Positions 35,869 to 44,732 of a stretch of DNA of 51,466 bases are shown here, one piece after another (the first letter of the stretch is position 1; every line of letters starts with the position of its first letter). The stretch is from Bacteroidota bacterium. Its GTDB lineage: Bacteria > Bacteroidota > Bacteroidia > Chitinophagales > Chitinophagaceae. The stretch covers positions 1 to 51,466 of the forward strand of contig JAEZLJ010000132.1 in assembly GCA_023415275.1 (NCBI GenBank), written 5' to 3'. The translations under genes and the position numbers were made by a program. The notes below the pieces were generated by a model that was given only the letters and a program-made list of their open reading frames with translations, ran no database searches and had not been told where the DNA came from.

Positions 35869-37770
35869 ATGATACATTTTGATCTCCCTAAAGAGAAATC
35901 ATCCATAATCAAAGTGATAGGAATAGGTGGTGGAGGCAGTAATGCTGTCAACCACATGTATTCTCAAAATATAGAAGGTGTCAACTTTATAATATGTAAT
36001 ACAGATGCACAGGCCATTGCTCAAAGTAATGTGCCAAACAAGGTGCAACTCGGGCCACACCTCACGCAGGGATTAGGTGCGGGAGCCAATCCTGAGATCG
36101 GTCGCCAGGCTACAGAAGAAAGCCTGGAAGAGATCAAGCGCATACTGGAAGTAAATACTAAAATGGCTTTTGTTACTGCCGGTATGGGCGGTGGCACAGG
36201 TACCGGTGGAGCTCCTATTATTTCCAAGATCTGCAAGGACCTGGGTATCCTCACTGTTGGTATCGTCACCACTCCTTTTTCCTACGAAGGCAAAAAAAGA
36301 CAGCAACAGGCAGAAGAAGGTATCAAAAATTTAAAGCAGTATGTAGATACATTGCTTGTCATCAGCAATGATAAACTACGCCACCAGTTTGGTAATCTGA
36401 AAATGCGCGAGGCGTTCTCAAGGGCTGATAATGTTTTAGCTACCGCTGCTAAATGTATCACAGATGTCATCAACAGTACCGGGCAGATCAATGTGGACTT
36501 TGCTGATGTGTGCACTGTAATGAAAAATGGTGGTGTGGCTATACTGGGTAATGCTGCCTGTGAAGGTGAAAATCGTGCACAGCGTGCCATTGAAGATGCA
36601 TTGAACTCTCCATTGCTGAACGATAACGAGATCCGTGGTGCCAAATGGATTCTTATTAACATCAATTCGGCTGAAGGCGAACATGAGTTTACCATGGACG
36701 AAGTGGAGATCATCCAAAATCATTTATTGAGCCAGGCCGGTGAGAATACAGATGTCATCCTTGGTTTGGGATATGATAATACATTGGGTAGCCAGATAGG
36801 CATTACGTTGATAGCCACTGGTTTCCAGCATAAAGATCCGTTTACACGCAGGGAAGCTCCCCGCCAGGAGGCCCCAAAGCAACCTGAAAGGATCGTAATG
36901 ACCCTTGGAGAGCAGCCCGTCCCAAAGCCTGAAGCCACCACCACTACCACCAAAGAAGATCCATTGGCCCCAAGGCTGATAGATGAAAATACTATTGCTG
37001 AAGAAATTCCAATGCCGCAGTTGCAGGATGCCGATTTTGATTTACATTTAGGCTCCCTGAACAGGATTGAAGAAAAGGAAGAAGAACCCGAGGCACCTGT
37101 TCATTTGCAATTAAAGATCAAGGAAGAAGGGGCAGAAGCGGAAGAAGAGAAAAAAGAACTGGAGCGTAAGAAGCAAGAGCTTGATGACCGTTTCGAAAAA
37201 TTGCGCCGATCTATTTTATCCAGCGATAACCAGGCTCCAAAGCCTGCACAAAATACTTCCCAGGCGTCTGCAGCGTCGGGAGGATATCTGGCCAGACCAT
37301 CCAATATTTATGCAGAGTCCAAACCGGAAGTATCTACTTCCAAACCTCTGGAAGAAAAACCGGTTCCGCCACCTGTTGCAAAAGTTGAAGATCCGGAAAC
37401 CTTCGACATGCAACTGGTGATACGTAACGACATTCCGAAAGCGGCGGATACTACTGCGAGCCACCACACTCAAACACCTAACATTCCTTCAGTCGAGGAA
37501 CCTGCTCTGCAGGACGAGACGGAGGATCAAAAAAGGAGAGCAGCAGAACGATTACAAAAGTTGCGCAACTTATCGTTCAATATTAATGCAGCTGATCCTA
37601 ACAATGAGTTTGAGGCGGTTCCGGCGTATATCCGCCGCAATATGGAATTATACAACACGGTCTCCTCTGTTGAAAATTTCTATAGCAATTACACAGTAAA
37701 AGATGATGGTAAGAACAGTGCTACCATCAGTACCATCAATAGTTTTTTAGACGGTAAAAAGCCTGATTAA
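35869..37770 (+). CDS. ftsZ: Cell division protein FtsZ
   Basis: Tubulin-like GTPase forming the Z-ring. The 633 residues comprise a GTPase core to about 320 with GGGTGTG at 107-113, then a very long acidic and Pro-rich linker (about 330-580; E. coli FtsZ totals 383). The usual C-terminal peptide appears as VPAYIRRN at 584-591 but is followed by 42 more residues ending INSFLDGKKPD, which recalls the NSFL-type tail of other Bacteroidota FtsZ. It is the last gene of the cluster, followed by a terminator. Confidence 0.98.
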   Translation: MIHFDLPKEKSSIIKVIGIGGGGSNAVNHMYSQNIEGVNFIICNTDAQAIAQSNVPNKVQLGPHLTQGLGAGANPEIGRQATEESLEEIKRILEVNTKMAFVTAGMGGGTGTGGAPIISKICKDLGILTVGIVTTPFSYEGKKRQQQAEEGIKNLKQYVDTLLVISNDKLRHQFGNLKMREAFSRADNVLATAAKCITDVINSTGQINVDFADVCTVMKNGGVAILGNAACEGENRAQRAIEDALNSPLLNDNEIRGAKWILININSAEGEHEFTMDEVEIIQNHLLSQAGENTDVILGLGYDNTLGSQIGITLIATGFQHKDPFTRREAPRQEAPKQPERIVMTLGEQPVPKPEATTTTTKEDPLAPRLIDENTIAEEIPMPQLQDADFDLHLGSLNRIEEKEEEPEAPVHLQLKIKEEGAEAEEEKKELERKKQELDDRFEKLRRSILSSDNQAPKPAQNTSQASAASGGYLARPSNIYAESKPEVSTSKPLEEKPVPPPVAKVEDPETFDMQLVIRNDIPKAADTTASHHTQTPNIPSVEEPALQDETEDQKRRAAERLQKLRNLSFNINAADPNNEFEAVPAYIRRNMELYNTVSSVENFYSNYTVKDDGKNSATISTINSFLDGKKPD

Positions 37771-37881
37771 TATTCAAGGTCATGTAGTCCTGTAAGACCA
37801 TGCATGACCCAGTCTGTTCCAATGAAGCCACTGTCCTCCGTTGTTTAGGACACCAGAATAAGGCTTGTGTTTTTAGTTGTT

Positions 37882-37908
37882 CCCCCATCGTTTACGATGG
37901 GGGTTTTT
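37882..37908 (+). terminator. Rho-independent terminator of the dcw cluster
   Basis: A 9-bp GC-rich stem (CCCCCATCG and CGATGGGGG) with a TTTA loop and five T after it, about 110 bp past ftsZ. Confidence 0.93.
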
Positions 37909-37989
37909 ATGTCTTATAGATCTACGCTACTGTGGGAACATATAGGTAATCAAAAGGAGGGCAAAACAGGGTATTATATTATTTTGATT

Positions 37990-38184
37990 TCACAACTGGG
38001 CATCTTCCGGTCCTGGTACATTGATAAATCCCAGGTACCCATGGCAGGTAGGGCAGAATAATTCAATAGCCTGCGTAAGGGTGAGTTCTAACTTTTGTAT
38101 CTCGGTTCCTTTTCCCTGCCATTGACATTTAGGGCAACTGATTTGCGGAGATAACAGGATGGAAGGAGCATACACATTATGCAT
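37990..38184 (-). CDS. Small CxxC zinc-ribbon-like protein
   Basis: A 64-residue protein with two Cys pairs, CPKC (17-20) and CPTC (44-47), 23 residues apart, as in zinc ribbons. The stretch between them is helix-prone (EIQKLELTLTQAIELF), and the end GFINVPGPEDAQL is unremarkable. No signal or membrane segment. It stands alone on the minus strand after the dcw terminator. The Cys spacing makes a real gene likely; the function is unknown. Confidence 0.6.
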   Translation of the reverse strand: MHNVYAPSILLSPQISCPKCQWQGKGTEIQKLELTLTQAIELFCPTCHGYLGFINVPGPEDAQL

Positions 38185-38492
38185 ATAGCAATCTTTTGCA
38201 GTAAGTATTTGTTGGCAATATCGGCAACGATATTATTAAAAAAAATACCTATAAGTGGGTACTTTTTTGTTCAGAGCCTGATATTTTTCACCATCTAAGC
38301 ACACAAATCGCCATAAAGTGTTGAGGTTCAGCCATTATTACGTGTATGCTCATACGAGTACCTTTTTAGGCCTGCGGTTTATAAAAATGTTGAAAGAGTG
38401 AGTTTAGGCTTATTGCTGTCCATCCTGAAATATTCCCAGCTGGTTTTTTATTTCCTTCTTTTAGCCAGTTCCACTATAGCTTCTTTATACCA

Positions 38493-38599
38493 TCGCCCTA
38501 TCTACTCCCTATTTACGCCCGGGATACTGCGTGATGATCACGCAGTATCCATGCCTTTCCTATACCGGAGATAGGGCGGAGGTAGGCTTTAGATATAGA
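38493..38599. repeat. 11-bp-phased units around a nested palindrome
   Basis: An inner perfect dyad has 14-bp arms, GGATACTGCGTGAT (38522-38535) and its complement (38537-38550), about one central G at 38536. An outer pair CGCCCTATCT (38494-38503) and AGATAGGGCG (38569-38578) is symmetric about the same centre, each 33 bases away. Flanks step by 11: left units start at 38493, 38504, 38515 and 38526; right units at 38567 (GGAGATAGGGC), 38578 (GGAGGTAGGCT) and 38589 (TTAGATATAGA). The AGATA core recalls the array at 10963. Confidence 0.75.
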
Positions 38600-38610
38600 G
38601 TAAACACATA

Positions 38611-38650
38611 ACAGCCACCTAATGACTATATAGATAGTCAGGGTGGCTGT
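38611..38650. terminator. Long hairpin after the ABC exporter genes
   Basis: The outer stem is ACAGCCACC (38611-38619) with its complement at 38642-38650; the inner stem is TGACTAT (38623-38629) with ATAGTCA (38634-38640). On the plus strand a TTTTT follows at 38657; on the minus strand, the direction of the ABC genes, only a weak T-rich stretch follows. A bidirectional terminator is likely. Confidence 0.6.
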
Positions 38651-38686
38651 GGACTGTTTTTATATTAAAAAGGTATAATGTATTGA

Positions 38687-39502
38687 TCAGAGGTCCCTGC
38701 GGCTGTTGATCCGGAAGCAAAGCACCCAGATCAGCGTGGTCAGGGCAAGGGTATAAAGAATATGGGGGTTAATGGCCGCCAGGGAAGCCTTATAGCTTTG
38801 CTCGCCCAGGCGTGCTAAAAAAGCGGGGACAGGCACCAACCTGTCAGATATTTCAAGCGGCATAAATCGCCCGATGTCATGGGCTTTCACCTTGGCAATG
38901 CCTACAATGACCGGTTCAAGTATGATAAAGTAAAAAATAAACATACCTAAGGAAACAAAGGCCTTTCGAACCAGGAAGGCGATCAAAAATGCTATAGATA
39001 ACTGCGAGAAAGCCTGCAGTGCAAATAACCCGATATATTTTGAGCCTGTCCATATAGAGGCGGTAGACTCTCCATTGTTGAACAGCCCCAGTACCAGGGC
39101 AACCAGTACATAAATGGCTGTAATTAAAGCTGTCAATAATAATACGTCGATGAACTTACTGGTAATAAACTGTTTGCGGCTCCAGCCATCAATGATATTT
39201 TGCCGGTGTGTTTTATAGGTATATTCATTGGTAATGAACATGATGACCACCACTGAAGGGATAAAAATAAATAGGGAAGAAGCATAAGCAACCGTGTGCC
39301 ATACTTCTGGGAAGGTAAATGGATTGCCCATGAGCATCTTTACCATCTGGCTGGTGGTATCGCCCTTGTTTACCACCTGTTGATAAATATGGTAGAATAT
39401 GTAATTAACGCCAGGATAGGAAAGAGCAATGATCCCCGTCATCCACCAAAAAGCAGGATATTTTCTAAGCTTCAGCCATTCTGTATGTAAAAGACCTTTC
39501 AT
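38687..39502 (-). CDS. ABC-2 type transporter permease
   Basis: Inner-membrane subunit of 271 residues with about six hydrophobic segments. The N-terminus MKGLLHTEWLKLRKYPAFW, and EYTYKTHRQNIIDGWSRKQF after the second segment, are typical of ABC-2 permeases of the NatB or gliding-exporter style. It lies 47 bp downstream of its ATPase gene. The cargo cannot be told; antibiotic, lipid or ion export are all known for the family. Confidence 0.9.
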   Translation of the reverse strand: MKGLLHTEWLKLRKYPAFWWMTGIIALSYPGVNYIFYHIYQQVVNKGDTTSQMVKMLMGNPFTFPEVWHTVAYASSLFIFIPSVVVIMFITNEYTYKTHRQNIIDGWSRKQFITSKFIDVLLLTALITAIYVLVALVLGLFNNGESTASIWTGSKYIGLFALQAFSQLSIAFLIAFLVRKAFVSLGMFIFYFIILEPVIVGIAKVKAHDIGRFMPLEISDRLVPVPAFLARLGEQSYKASLAAINPHILYTLALTTLIWVLCFRINSRRDL

Positions 39503-39549
39503 GATAAGCAGTATTGAATATTTTTTAATGAGGTAGTGAGTGATAGGTT

Positions 39550-40446
39550 TTAGTTATTGGTAAGTTCAAAGAAGCGGGCTTCCAATCGTTTTTTCTTGAG
39601 CATCAAGTGTGAAAGTGTAATGCCCTGGCTAAAGCAAAAACTATTAATTTCTTCAGGACGGGCCTTTCCTTTCGGAAGCTTCAACAACACGGTGCCCTGC
39701 TCTTTGTTGATAATTACATCCTGTCCAAATTGCCTGACCACTACAGCCAGTGCTTCCAGGTCTGATGCTTTCAGCTCTACCAGGTCTTCATCCATCAGCA
39801 CATCTTCCACATCGCCGGTGGTAATAAGAGTACCCGATTTTAATATGGCTACATGGGTACATACTTTCTCTACCTCGTCCAGCAGGTGGCTGGCCATGAT
39901 AATGGTATGCCCATTGTTCTTTAACTCCACTATCAGGTTCCTGATCTCAGCAATGCCCACGGGATCCAAACCATTGGTAGGTTCATCAAGTACCAGCACT
40001 TTTGGGCTGCCTAACAAAGCTGCGCCTATAGCTAGCCGTTGTTTCATACCCAGGCTGTAGGTGCTGAAACGGCTTTTTCTGCGATCAAACAGGTTTACTT
40101 TTTTCAGGGCCGTATCAATATCTTCCAGTGTTCCTCTATGGCTGATGCTTTGTGTGATCTTGAGGTTGTCCACTGCACTTAAGTAATGATAGAAATTAGG
40201 CGTTTCCAGCAAGGAGCCAATTCTTTGCCTTTGTTCCGGCGAGCCAGGCTGTCCAAACCATAAGAAGCTGCCATTGTTGGCTTTCAATACATCAAGGATG
40301 ATACTTAATAAGGTTGTTTTACCACTGCCATTTGGGCCTAAAATACCAAATACAGTTCCCGGAGGTACATCGAATGACACATTCTTTAATGCCTTGATGG
40401 GCCCATAAGATTTTGAAATGTTATCTAAAGACAAGACGGCATTCAT
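39550..40446 (-). CDS. ABC transporter ATP-binding protein
   Basis: Cytoplasmic ATPase partner of the permease at 38687, 298 residues. Walker A GPNGSGKTT, signature SLGMKQRLAIG, Walker B VLVLDEPTNGLDP and the H-loop MASHLLDE are intact. The ATG at 40446 starts MNAVLSLDNISKSYG, a standard beginning; a frame from 40563 would add 39 unrelated residues and was rejected. It is divergent from the gene at 40572. Confidence 0.95.
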   Translation of the reverse strand: MNAVLSLDNISKSYGPIKALKNVSFDVPPGTVFGILGPNGSGKTTLLSIILDVLKANNGSFLWFGQPGSPEQRQRIGSLLETPNFYHYLSAVDNLKITQSISHRGTLEDIDTALKKVNLFDRRKSRFSTYSLGMKQRLAIGAALLGSPKVLVLDEPTNGLDPVGIAEIRNLIVELKNNGHTIIMASHLLDEVEKVCTHVAILKSGTLITTGDVEDVLMDEDLVELKASDLEALAVVVRQFGQDVIINKEQGTVLLKLPKGKARPEEINSFCFSQGITLSHLMLKKKRLEARFFELTNN

Positions 40447-40571
40447 TATTCCATAATTTTTTTGAAGATAATCGGTAAACCTTGTTTGCGCAATTGGTAT
40501 TACACGAAGAGCTTTATTGTATATACCAACCATCTTTTGCTTTCCTTTGTTAATACAGAACAATTGATCTT

Positions 40572-41492
40572 ATGGCTACAATACTGATAACCGGAGGCAC
40601 GGGACTCATAGGTTCAGCGCTTTCTAAGAAGCTGGTAGAAAATGGACACCATGTAGTGATACTTACCAGGAACATAGCCAACAAAAAAAGTACAAGAATT
40701 TTATCCTACGCGGAATGGGATCCGTCGAAAGGCATTTATCATTCAAAGGATTTTGCAAATGCCGATGCCATTGTACACCTTGCGGGTGCTAACGTAGCAG
40801 AGAAAAGATGGACCGAGGCCCGGAAGAAGGAAATCATTGATAGCCGGGTAAAAAGCAGTGCATTGATCATTAGAGCCTTACAGGAAACTCCAAATCATGT
40901 AAGTGCTGTTGTTAGCGCATCGGCTATTGGATATTATGGACCTGATAAAGGTTCGCATAAGGGCTTTATCGAAGATGCGCCGCATCACCGTGATTTTTTA
41001 GGTGATACGGTAAGTGATTGGGAGGCGTCTATATCTCCGGTTACACAGATGGGTAAGCGGCTGGTGATCTTTAGAACGGGCATTGTTTTAAGCACCGAAG
41101 GAGGGGCATTTAAAGAGTTCAAAAAACCTTTACAATTTGGTGTGGCTTCTATACTGGGATCCGGACAGCAAGTGGTGAGCTGGATTCACATAGACGATAT
41201 GGTGCGCCTGTATGTAGCAGCTTTGGAAGATGAAAGCTGGAAAGGAACATATAATGCAGTGGCTCCTGTTCCGGTCACTAACAAAGACCTGGTATTATCC
41301 ATGGCCAGGCAAAATAATAAGGTGTTTGTTCCCATGTATGTTCCATCATTTGTATTGAAAACGCTATTAGGTGAAATGAGTGTAGAGGTCTTAAAAAGCA
41401 GCACGGTCAGCGCTGCAAAACTTGAACAAAAAGGTTTCCTGTTTCTTTTTCCAACTATAGACAAGGCAGTAGCGTCGTTACTGAAAAAGTAA
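40572..41492 (+). CDS. TIGR01777 epimerase-like protein
   Basis: Extended short-chain dehydrogenase of the YfcH/TIGR01777 group, 306 residues, cytoplasmic. The NAD(P)-binding GGTGLIGSALSKKL is at about 7-20; HLAGANVAEKRW, SASAIGYYG (the Tyr site) and the C-terminal DUF1731-like region (VPSFVLKTLLGEMSVEVL) identify the family. The substrate is unknown; chloroplast and cyanobacterial relatives are linked to division. It ends one base before the convergent metzincin gene. Confidence 0.92.
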   Translation: MATILITGGTGLIGSALSKKLVENGHHVVILTRNIANKKSTRILSYAEWDPSKGIYHSKDFANADAIVHLAGANVAEKRWTEARKKEIIDSRVKSSALIIRALQETPNHVSAVVSASAIGYYGPDKGSHKGFIEDAPHHRDFLGDTVSDWEASISPVTQMGKRLVIFRTGIVLSTEGGAFKEFKKPLQFGVASILGSGQQVVSWIHIDDMVRLYVAALEDESWKGTYNAVAPVPVTNKDLVLSMARQNNKVFVPMYVPSFVLKTLLGEMSVEVLKSSTVSAAKLEQKGFLFLFPTIDKAVASLLKK

Positions 41493-41493
41493 A

Positions 41494-42153
41494 TCAGGTT
41501 TGGATCTCTGAATGATTCCAGTGATAAATATTGGTGAAGCCTCCCACTATGGCTTTATTGTTTTGAAATCTTAGTTTAGAAAGCTTAAGGCTGTCCACAT
41601 CTTCTTTCCTCACCCTACGGTACATGGGGTGCATAGTTCCTCCTGTTACACCTGCCGGTTTAGAGGGGTCGTATTGAAAAGGCGGATCAACCAACGTTCC
41701 TCTCGGATACATGATGCCGGGCACTCCTTGCCCGCGGATATCGAGGTAGCTGGGATGATCCAGGCCAAGCGTGTGCCCATATTCATGTGCTGCCGTTGTA
41801 GAACCCTCATACAGGTTTTCATGGAGAAAGTAACCTGTATTGGAACCTAATCCATCTACGAAGGAGATATTACCATGCACAAAAGATTCAATACGGAAAT
41901 AATTGTTGAGGGGGTCAGTGTTTTGCAACACCTCCAGTTGATCAATATCTTTCTTTAATTCTGCACTTATGCGAAAAATGACTTGTAAGGGAATTTGATT
42001 TACCTGGCAGTAAGCTGCGGGTTCATTCCACATGCTTTCTATTTCCGCACGTATACGTTCAGTAAGTATTTCATCGGCCTTAGAACCATAGGTAATAATA
42101 TGGGAGCGGATAATGATAGCTCTCTCTTCAAGCCTTAGTTCTGCCTCTCCCAT
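41494..42153 (-). CDS. Metzincin-type zinc metalloprotease, no signal peptide
   Basis: A 219-residue predicted zinc peptidase with HEYGHTLGLDHP (His 123, 127, 133; Glu 124), the full HExxHxxGxxH metzincin motif, and a Met-turn in GIMYPRG. The ATG at 42153 lies 19 bases after the upstream stop; a longer frame would overlap the beta-oxidation gene by 113 bases. From either start no signal peptide or membrane anchor is visible, unlike matrixins, which are secreted. A cytoplasmic or archaemetzincin-like role, or unconventional export, is possible. Confidence 0.85.
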   Translation of the reverse strand: MGEAELRLEERAIIIRSHIITYGSKADEILTERIRAEIESMWNEPAAYCQVNQIPLQVIFRISAELKKDIDQLEVLQNTDPLNNYFRIESFVHGNISFVDGLGSNTGYFLHENLYEGSTTAAHEYGHTLGLDHPSYLDIRGQGVPGIMYPRGTLVDPPFQYDPSKPAGVTGGTMHPMYRRVRKEDVDSLKLSKLRFQNNKAIVGGFTNIYHWNHSEIQT

Positions 42154-42172
42154 AATTTTATCTTCACCATGT

Positions 42173-44554
42173 TTAATTACGAATGGGTTTTCCACCTTTG
42201 AGCACACTCTGGATCCTTTCCAAAGTTTTTTTCTCCCCGCAAAGTGATAAAAAAGCCTCCCTTTCCAGGTCAAGCAAATATTGTTCACTCACAAGTGTGG
42301 GCTCACTCAGGTCGCCACCACACATTACATAGGCCAGCTTTTTGGCTACGGTAACATCATGTTCTGTAGCATAATTAGCCCGTTGCATGCCATGAATACC
42401 TGCATAAAGAGCACCCAGTGCACTTCTTCCCAGTACCCTGATATCTTTCCGGGCCGCAGGCATACTATAACCGCTATCGGAGAATTCAATGACCGATCTT
42501 TTAGCTTCTATGATGCGACGGGATTGGTTCATCACTACTTCATCCAAACCTTTTCTATATATGCCCAGGTTATAGGCTTCGTAGGCAGAAGTAGCTACTT
42601 TAGCCGTTGCAATGGTAAGGAACCTGTTCTTCAAGGTAATGGTTTCAGGTTCATCTTCATGCATTTCATCCGATGCCCTTAACACAAATTCTTTTGTGCC
42701 GCCACCACCGGGAATCAGACCAACACCTAATTCAACTAGCCCGGTGTAGGTTTCAGCTGCTGCGCATACCTTGTCGCTGTGAAGGCTCATTTCACAGGCG
42801 CCCCCCAGGGCTAACCCATGTGGCGCAACTACTACGGGAACAGAGGAATAACGGCAACGCATCATTGTATTTTGAAAGGCACGTATGGCAAAGTCCAGTT
42901 CATCATATTCCTGCTCAATAGCAAACATAAAAATCATCCCCACATTGGCCCCTGCACTGAAATTGGCCCCTTCATTAGCAATGACCACACCCTTGTAATT
43001 CTTTTCAGCCATTTCAATGGCTTTGCCAATACCGGCCAGCACATCTCCTCCAATACTGTTCATCTTGGTATTCCATTGAATGCCCAACACCTCATCGCCA
43101 ATGTCATAAATAGTGGTGCTTCCATTCTTCCATACTGTTTTATCCCTGTAATTACTCAGTATGATCAATTCACCGGCACCAGGTATTGCTTTATAAGATT
43201 TGGAAGCAGGATCGTAGCTATAGCTCTTTCCATTATCAACTTTGTAAAAGGATTTATTGCCTCCGGCAAGCATTTCATTTACCCAGGAGGCTACTGGATA
43301 ACCGTTAGCTTTCATGGCCTGGACGGTTTTTTCTACACCCAATGTGTCCCAACTTTCAAAAGCCCCGATCTCCCAACCAAAGCCTGCCTTCATAGCATCA
43401 TCTATACGATATACTTCATCGCTGATCTCGGGGATCCTGTTTGAGATATAAGAAAACAGACCGTAATGGAAATGACGATAGAATTCACCGGCTTTATCGG
43501 GGGCTGCAAAAAGCATTTTAAGCCTTTGCTTCAGGTCTTCTACTGGCTTGGCAGCATCAAGTGAAGCAAACTTTGGCTTTTGCCTTGGCTGGTACTCCAG
43601 GGTTTTTAAATCCAGCGTGAAGATCTCTTTCTCTCCAGCATTGCCCTTCACCTTTTTAAAGAAGCCCTGGCCGGTTTTATCGCCAAGCCAATTATTCTCC
43701 ACCACTTTATTGAGCCAGGAAGGTATTTGAAAAACATCTCTTTGTTCATCGGTAGGGCAATTATCATAAACACCTTTAGCCACCTTTACCAAGGTATCAA
43801 TGCCCACTACATCCGCTGTACGGAAAGTGGCAGATTTAGGCCGTCCTATCACAGGGCCTGTCAGCGCATCTACTTCGTCTATGCTGAGCCCTAATTTCTC
43901 AATAAGTCCGAAAATAGCCATCATGCCATACACCCCTATGCGGTTGGCAATAAACGCAGGTGTGTCCTTGGCTAATACGGTGGTTTTACCCAGGTACAGG
44001 TCGCCATAATGCATGAGAAAATCAACCACGGCAGGATCTGTGTCGGGCGTGGGGATGATCTCCAGCAGCCTGAGGTAACGAGGGGGATTGAAAAAGTGGG
44101 TGCCACAAAAATTTCTTTTAAAGTCTTCGGACCTGCCTTCACTTAATAAATGAATGGGAATGCCTGAGGTATTAGAGGTGATCAGTGTGCCAGCCTTTCT
44201 AAAGCCTTCCACTTTTTCATAAAGAGATTGTTTGATGTCTAATCTTTCTATCACCACTTCTATGACCCAGTCGCAGGAGCCTATTTCTTTCAGATCATCA
44301 TCAAAGTTGCCTGTAGTGATCCTTTTCACTACATCCTTAGTATATACAGGAGAGGGGTTGCTTTTGATGGCAGCCTGCAGCGAATCATTAACAATCTTAT
44401 TGCGCTCTGTCTTATTGGTTGAATCCTTTGCTTCTTTAGGAACGATATCCAACAATACTACCTGCACTCCGATTCCTGCAAAATGACAGGCAATCCTTGA
44501 ACCCATAACGCCACTACCTAAAACTGCAACCTTCTTAATTATTCTCTTAGTCAT
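42173..44554 (-). CDS. 3-hydroxyacyl-CoA dehydrogenase/enoyl-CoA hydratase
   Basis: Bifunctional fatty-acid beta-oxidation enzyme, 793 residues, with the dehydrogenase first and hydratase last, the reverse of E. coli FadB. GSGVMG (13-18) binds NAD; HFFNPPRYLRLLEIIPTP holds the catalytic His. The crotonase domain (about 480-793) has the oxyanion-hole stretch NFSAGANV and two catalytic Glu, in GGACEMS and VELGVGLIPGGGG. Usually a thiolase and acyl-CoA dehydrogenase follow; here a metzincin gene does. Confidence 0.95.
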   Translation of the reverse strand: MTKRIIKKVAVLGSGVMGSRIACHFAGIGVQVVLLDIVPKEAKDSTNKTERNKIVNDSLQAAIKSNPSPVYTKDVVKRITTGNFDDDLKEIGSCDWVIEVVIERLDIKQSLYEKVEGFRKAGTLITSNTSGIPIHLLSEGRSEDFKRNFCGTHFFNPPRYLRLLEIIPTPDTDPAVVDFLMHYGDLYLGKTTVLAKDTPAFIANRIGVYGMMAIFGLIEKLGLSIDEVDALTGPVIGRPKSATFRTADVVGIDTLVKVAKGVYDNCPTDEQRDVFQIPSWLNKVVENNWLGDKTGQGFFKKVKGNAGEKEIFTLDLKTLEYQPRQKPKFASLDAAKPVEDLKQRLKMLFAAPDKAGEFYRHFHYGLFSYISNRIPEISDEVYRIDDAMKAGFGWEIGAFESWDTLGVEKTVQAMKANGYPVASWVNEMLAGGNKSFYKVDNGKSYSYDPASKSYKAIPGAGELIILSNYRDKTVWKNGSTTIYDIGDEVLGIQWNTKMNSIGGDVLAGIGKAIEMAEKNYKGVVIANEGANFSAGANVGMIFMFAIEQEYDELDFAIRAFQNTMMRCRYSSVPVVVAPHGLALGGACEMSLHSDKVCAAAETYTGLVELGVGLIPGGGGTKEFVLRASDEMHEDEPETITLKNRFLTIATAKVATSAYEAYNLGIYRKGLDEVVMNQSRRIIEAKRSVIEFSDSGYSMPAARKDIRVLGRSALGALYAGIHGMQRANYATEHDVTVAKKLAYVMCGGDLSEPTLVSEQYLLDLEREAFLSLCGEKKTLERIQSVLKGGKPIRN

Positions 44555-44652
44555 AAAATTAGTTAGTTAAACAACTATTTAGAGTGAAGATACTGCAAAA
44601 AGCGAACAGAAAAGAAGAGTTTCGGAAGCAGTATTAAGGTGCTATAAGCAGC

Positions 44653-44677
44653 AAATAAAAATGGCTCAAAAGAGCCA
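44653..44677 (-). terminator. Terminator of the cytochrome-YceI-DUF5777 genes
   Basis: A TGGCTC/GAGCCA stem with a four-base loop. On the minus strand it is followed by TTTTTATTT, a good U-tract, about 55 bases after the DUF5777 stop. The plus side also has a T-rich tail, so it may work both ways. Confidence 0.75.
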
Positions 44678-44732
44678 GTTTTATTATTATTTATATTGTT
44701 GTACGAGTGATAACGTCAAATAAAAGAGAAGG

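Larger units (their letters stand above)
38185..38686. other. 502-bp non-coding region
   Basis: No gene that I can support. It holds an 11-bp-phased palindrome (38493-38599) and a long hairpin (38611-38650) beyond the end of the ABC permease. A short dyad TACC-N8-GGTA lies at about 38247-38262. The remainder, 38264-38470, shows nothing clear on either strand. Confidence 0.7.

Noticed and set aside
37801..37920. A 39-codon Cys-containing ORF on the plus strand after ftsZ
   Set aside because: It runs straight through the dcw terminator hairpin and has no coding character; treated as chance.
19345..38263. The 10-mer AGTGGGTACT near 19345 and 38254, each next to a small dyad
   Set aside because: Too short to be meaningful; no further similarity was seen around the two sites.
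42173..44554. Long plus-strand frames inside the beta-oxidation gene
   Set aside because: They are antisense shadows of a clear 793-codon gene and show no motifs of their own.
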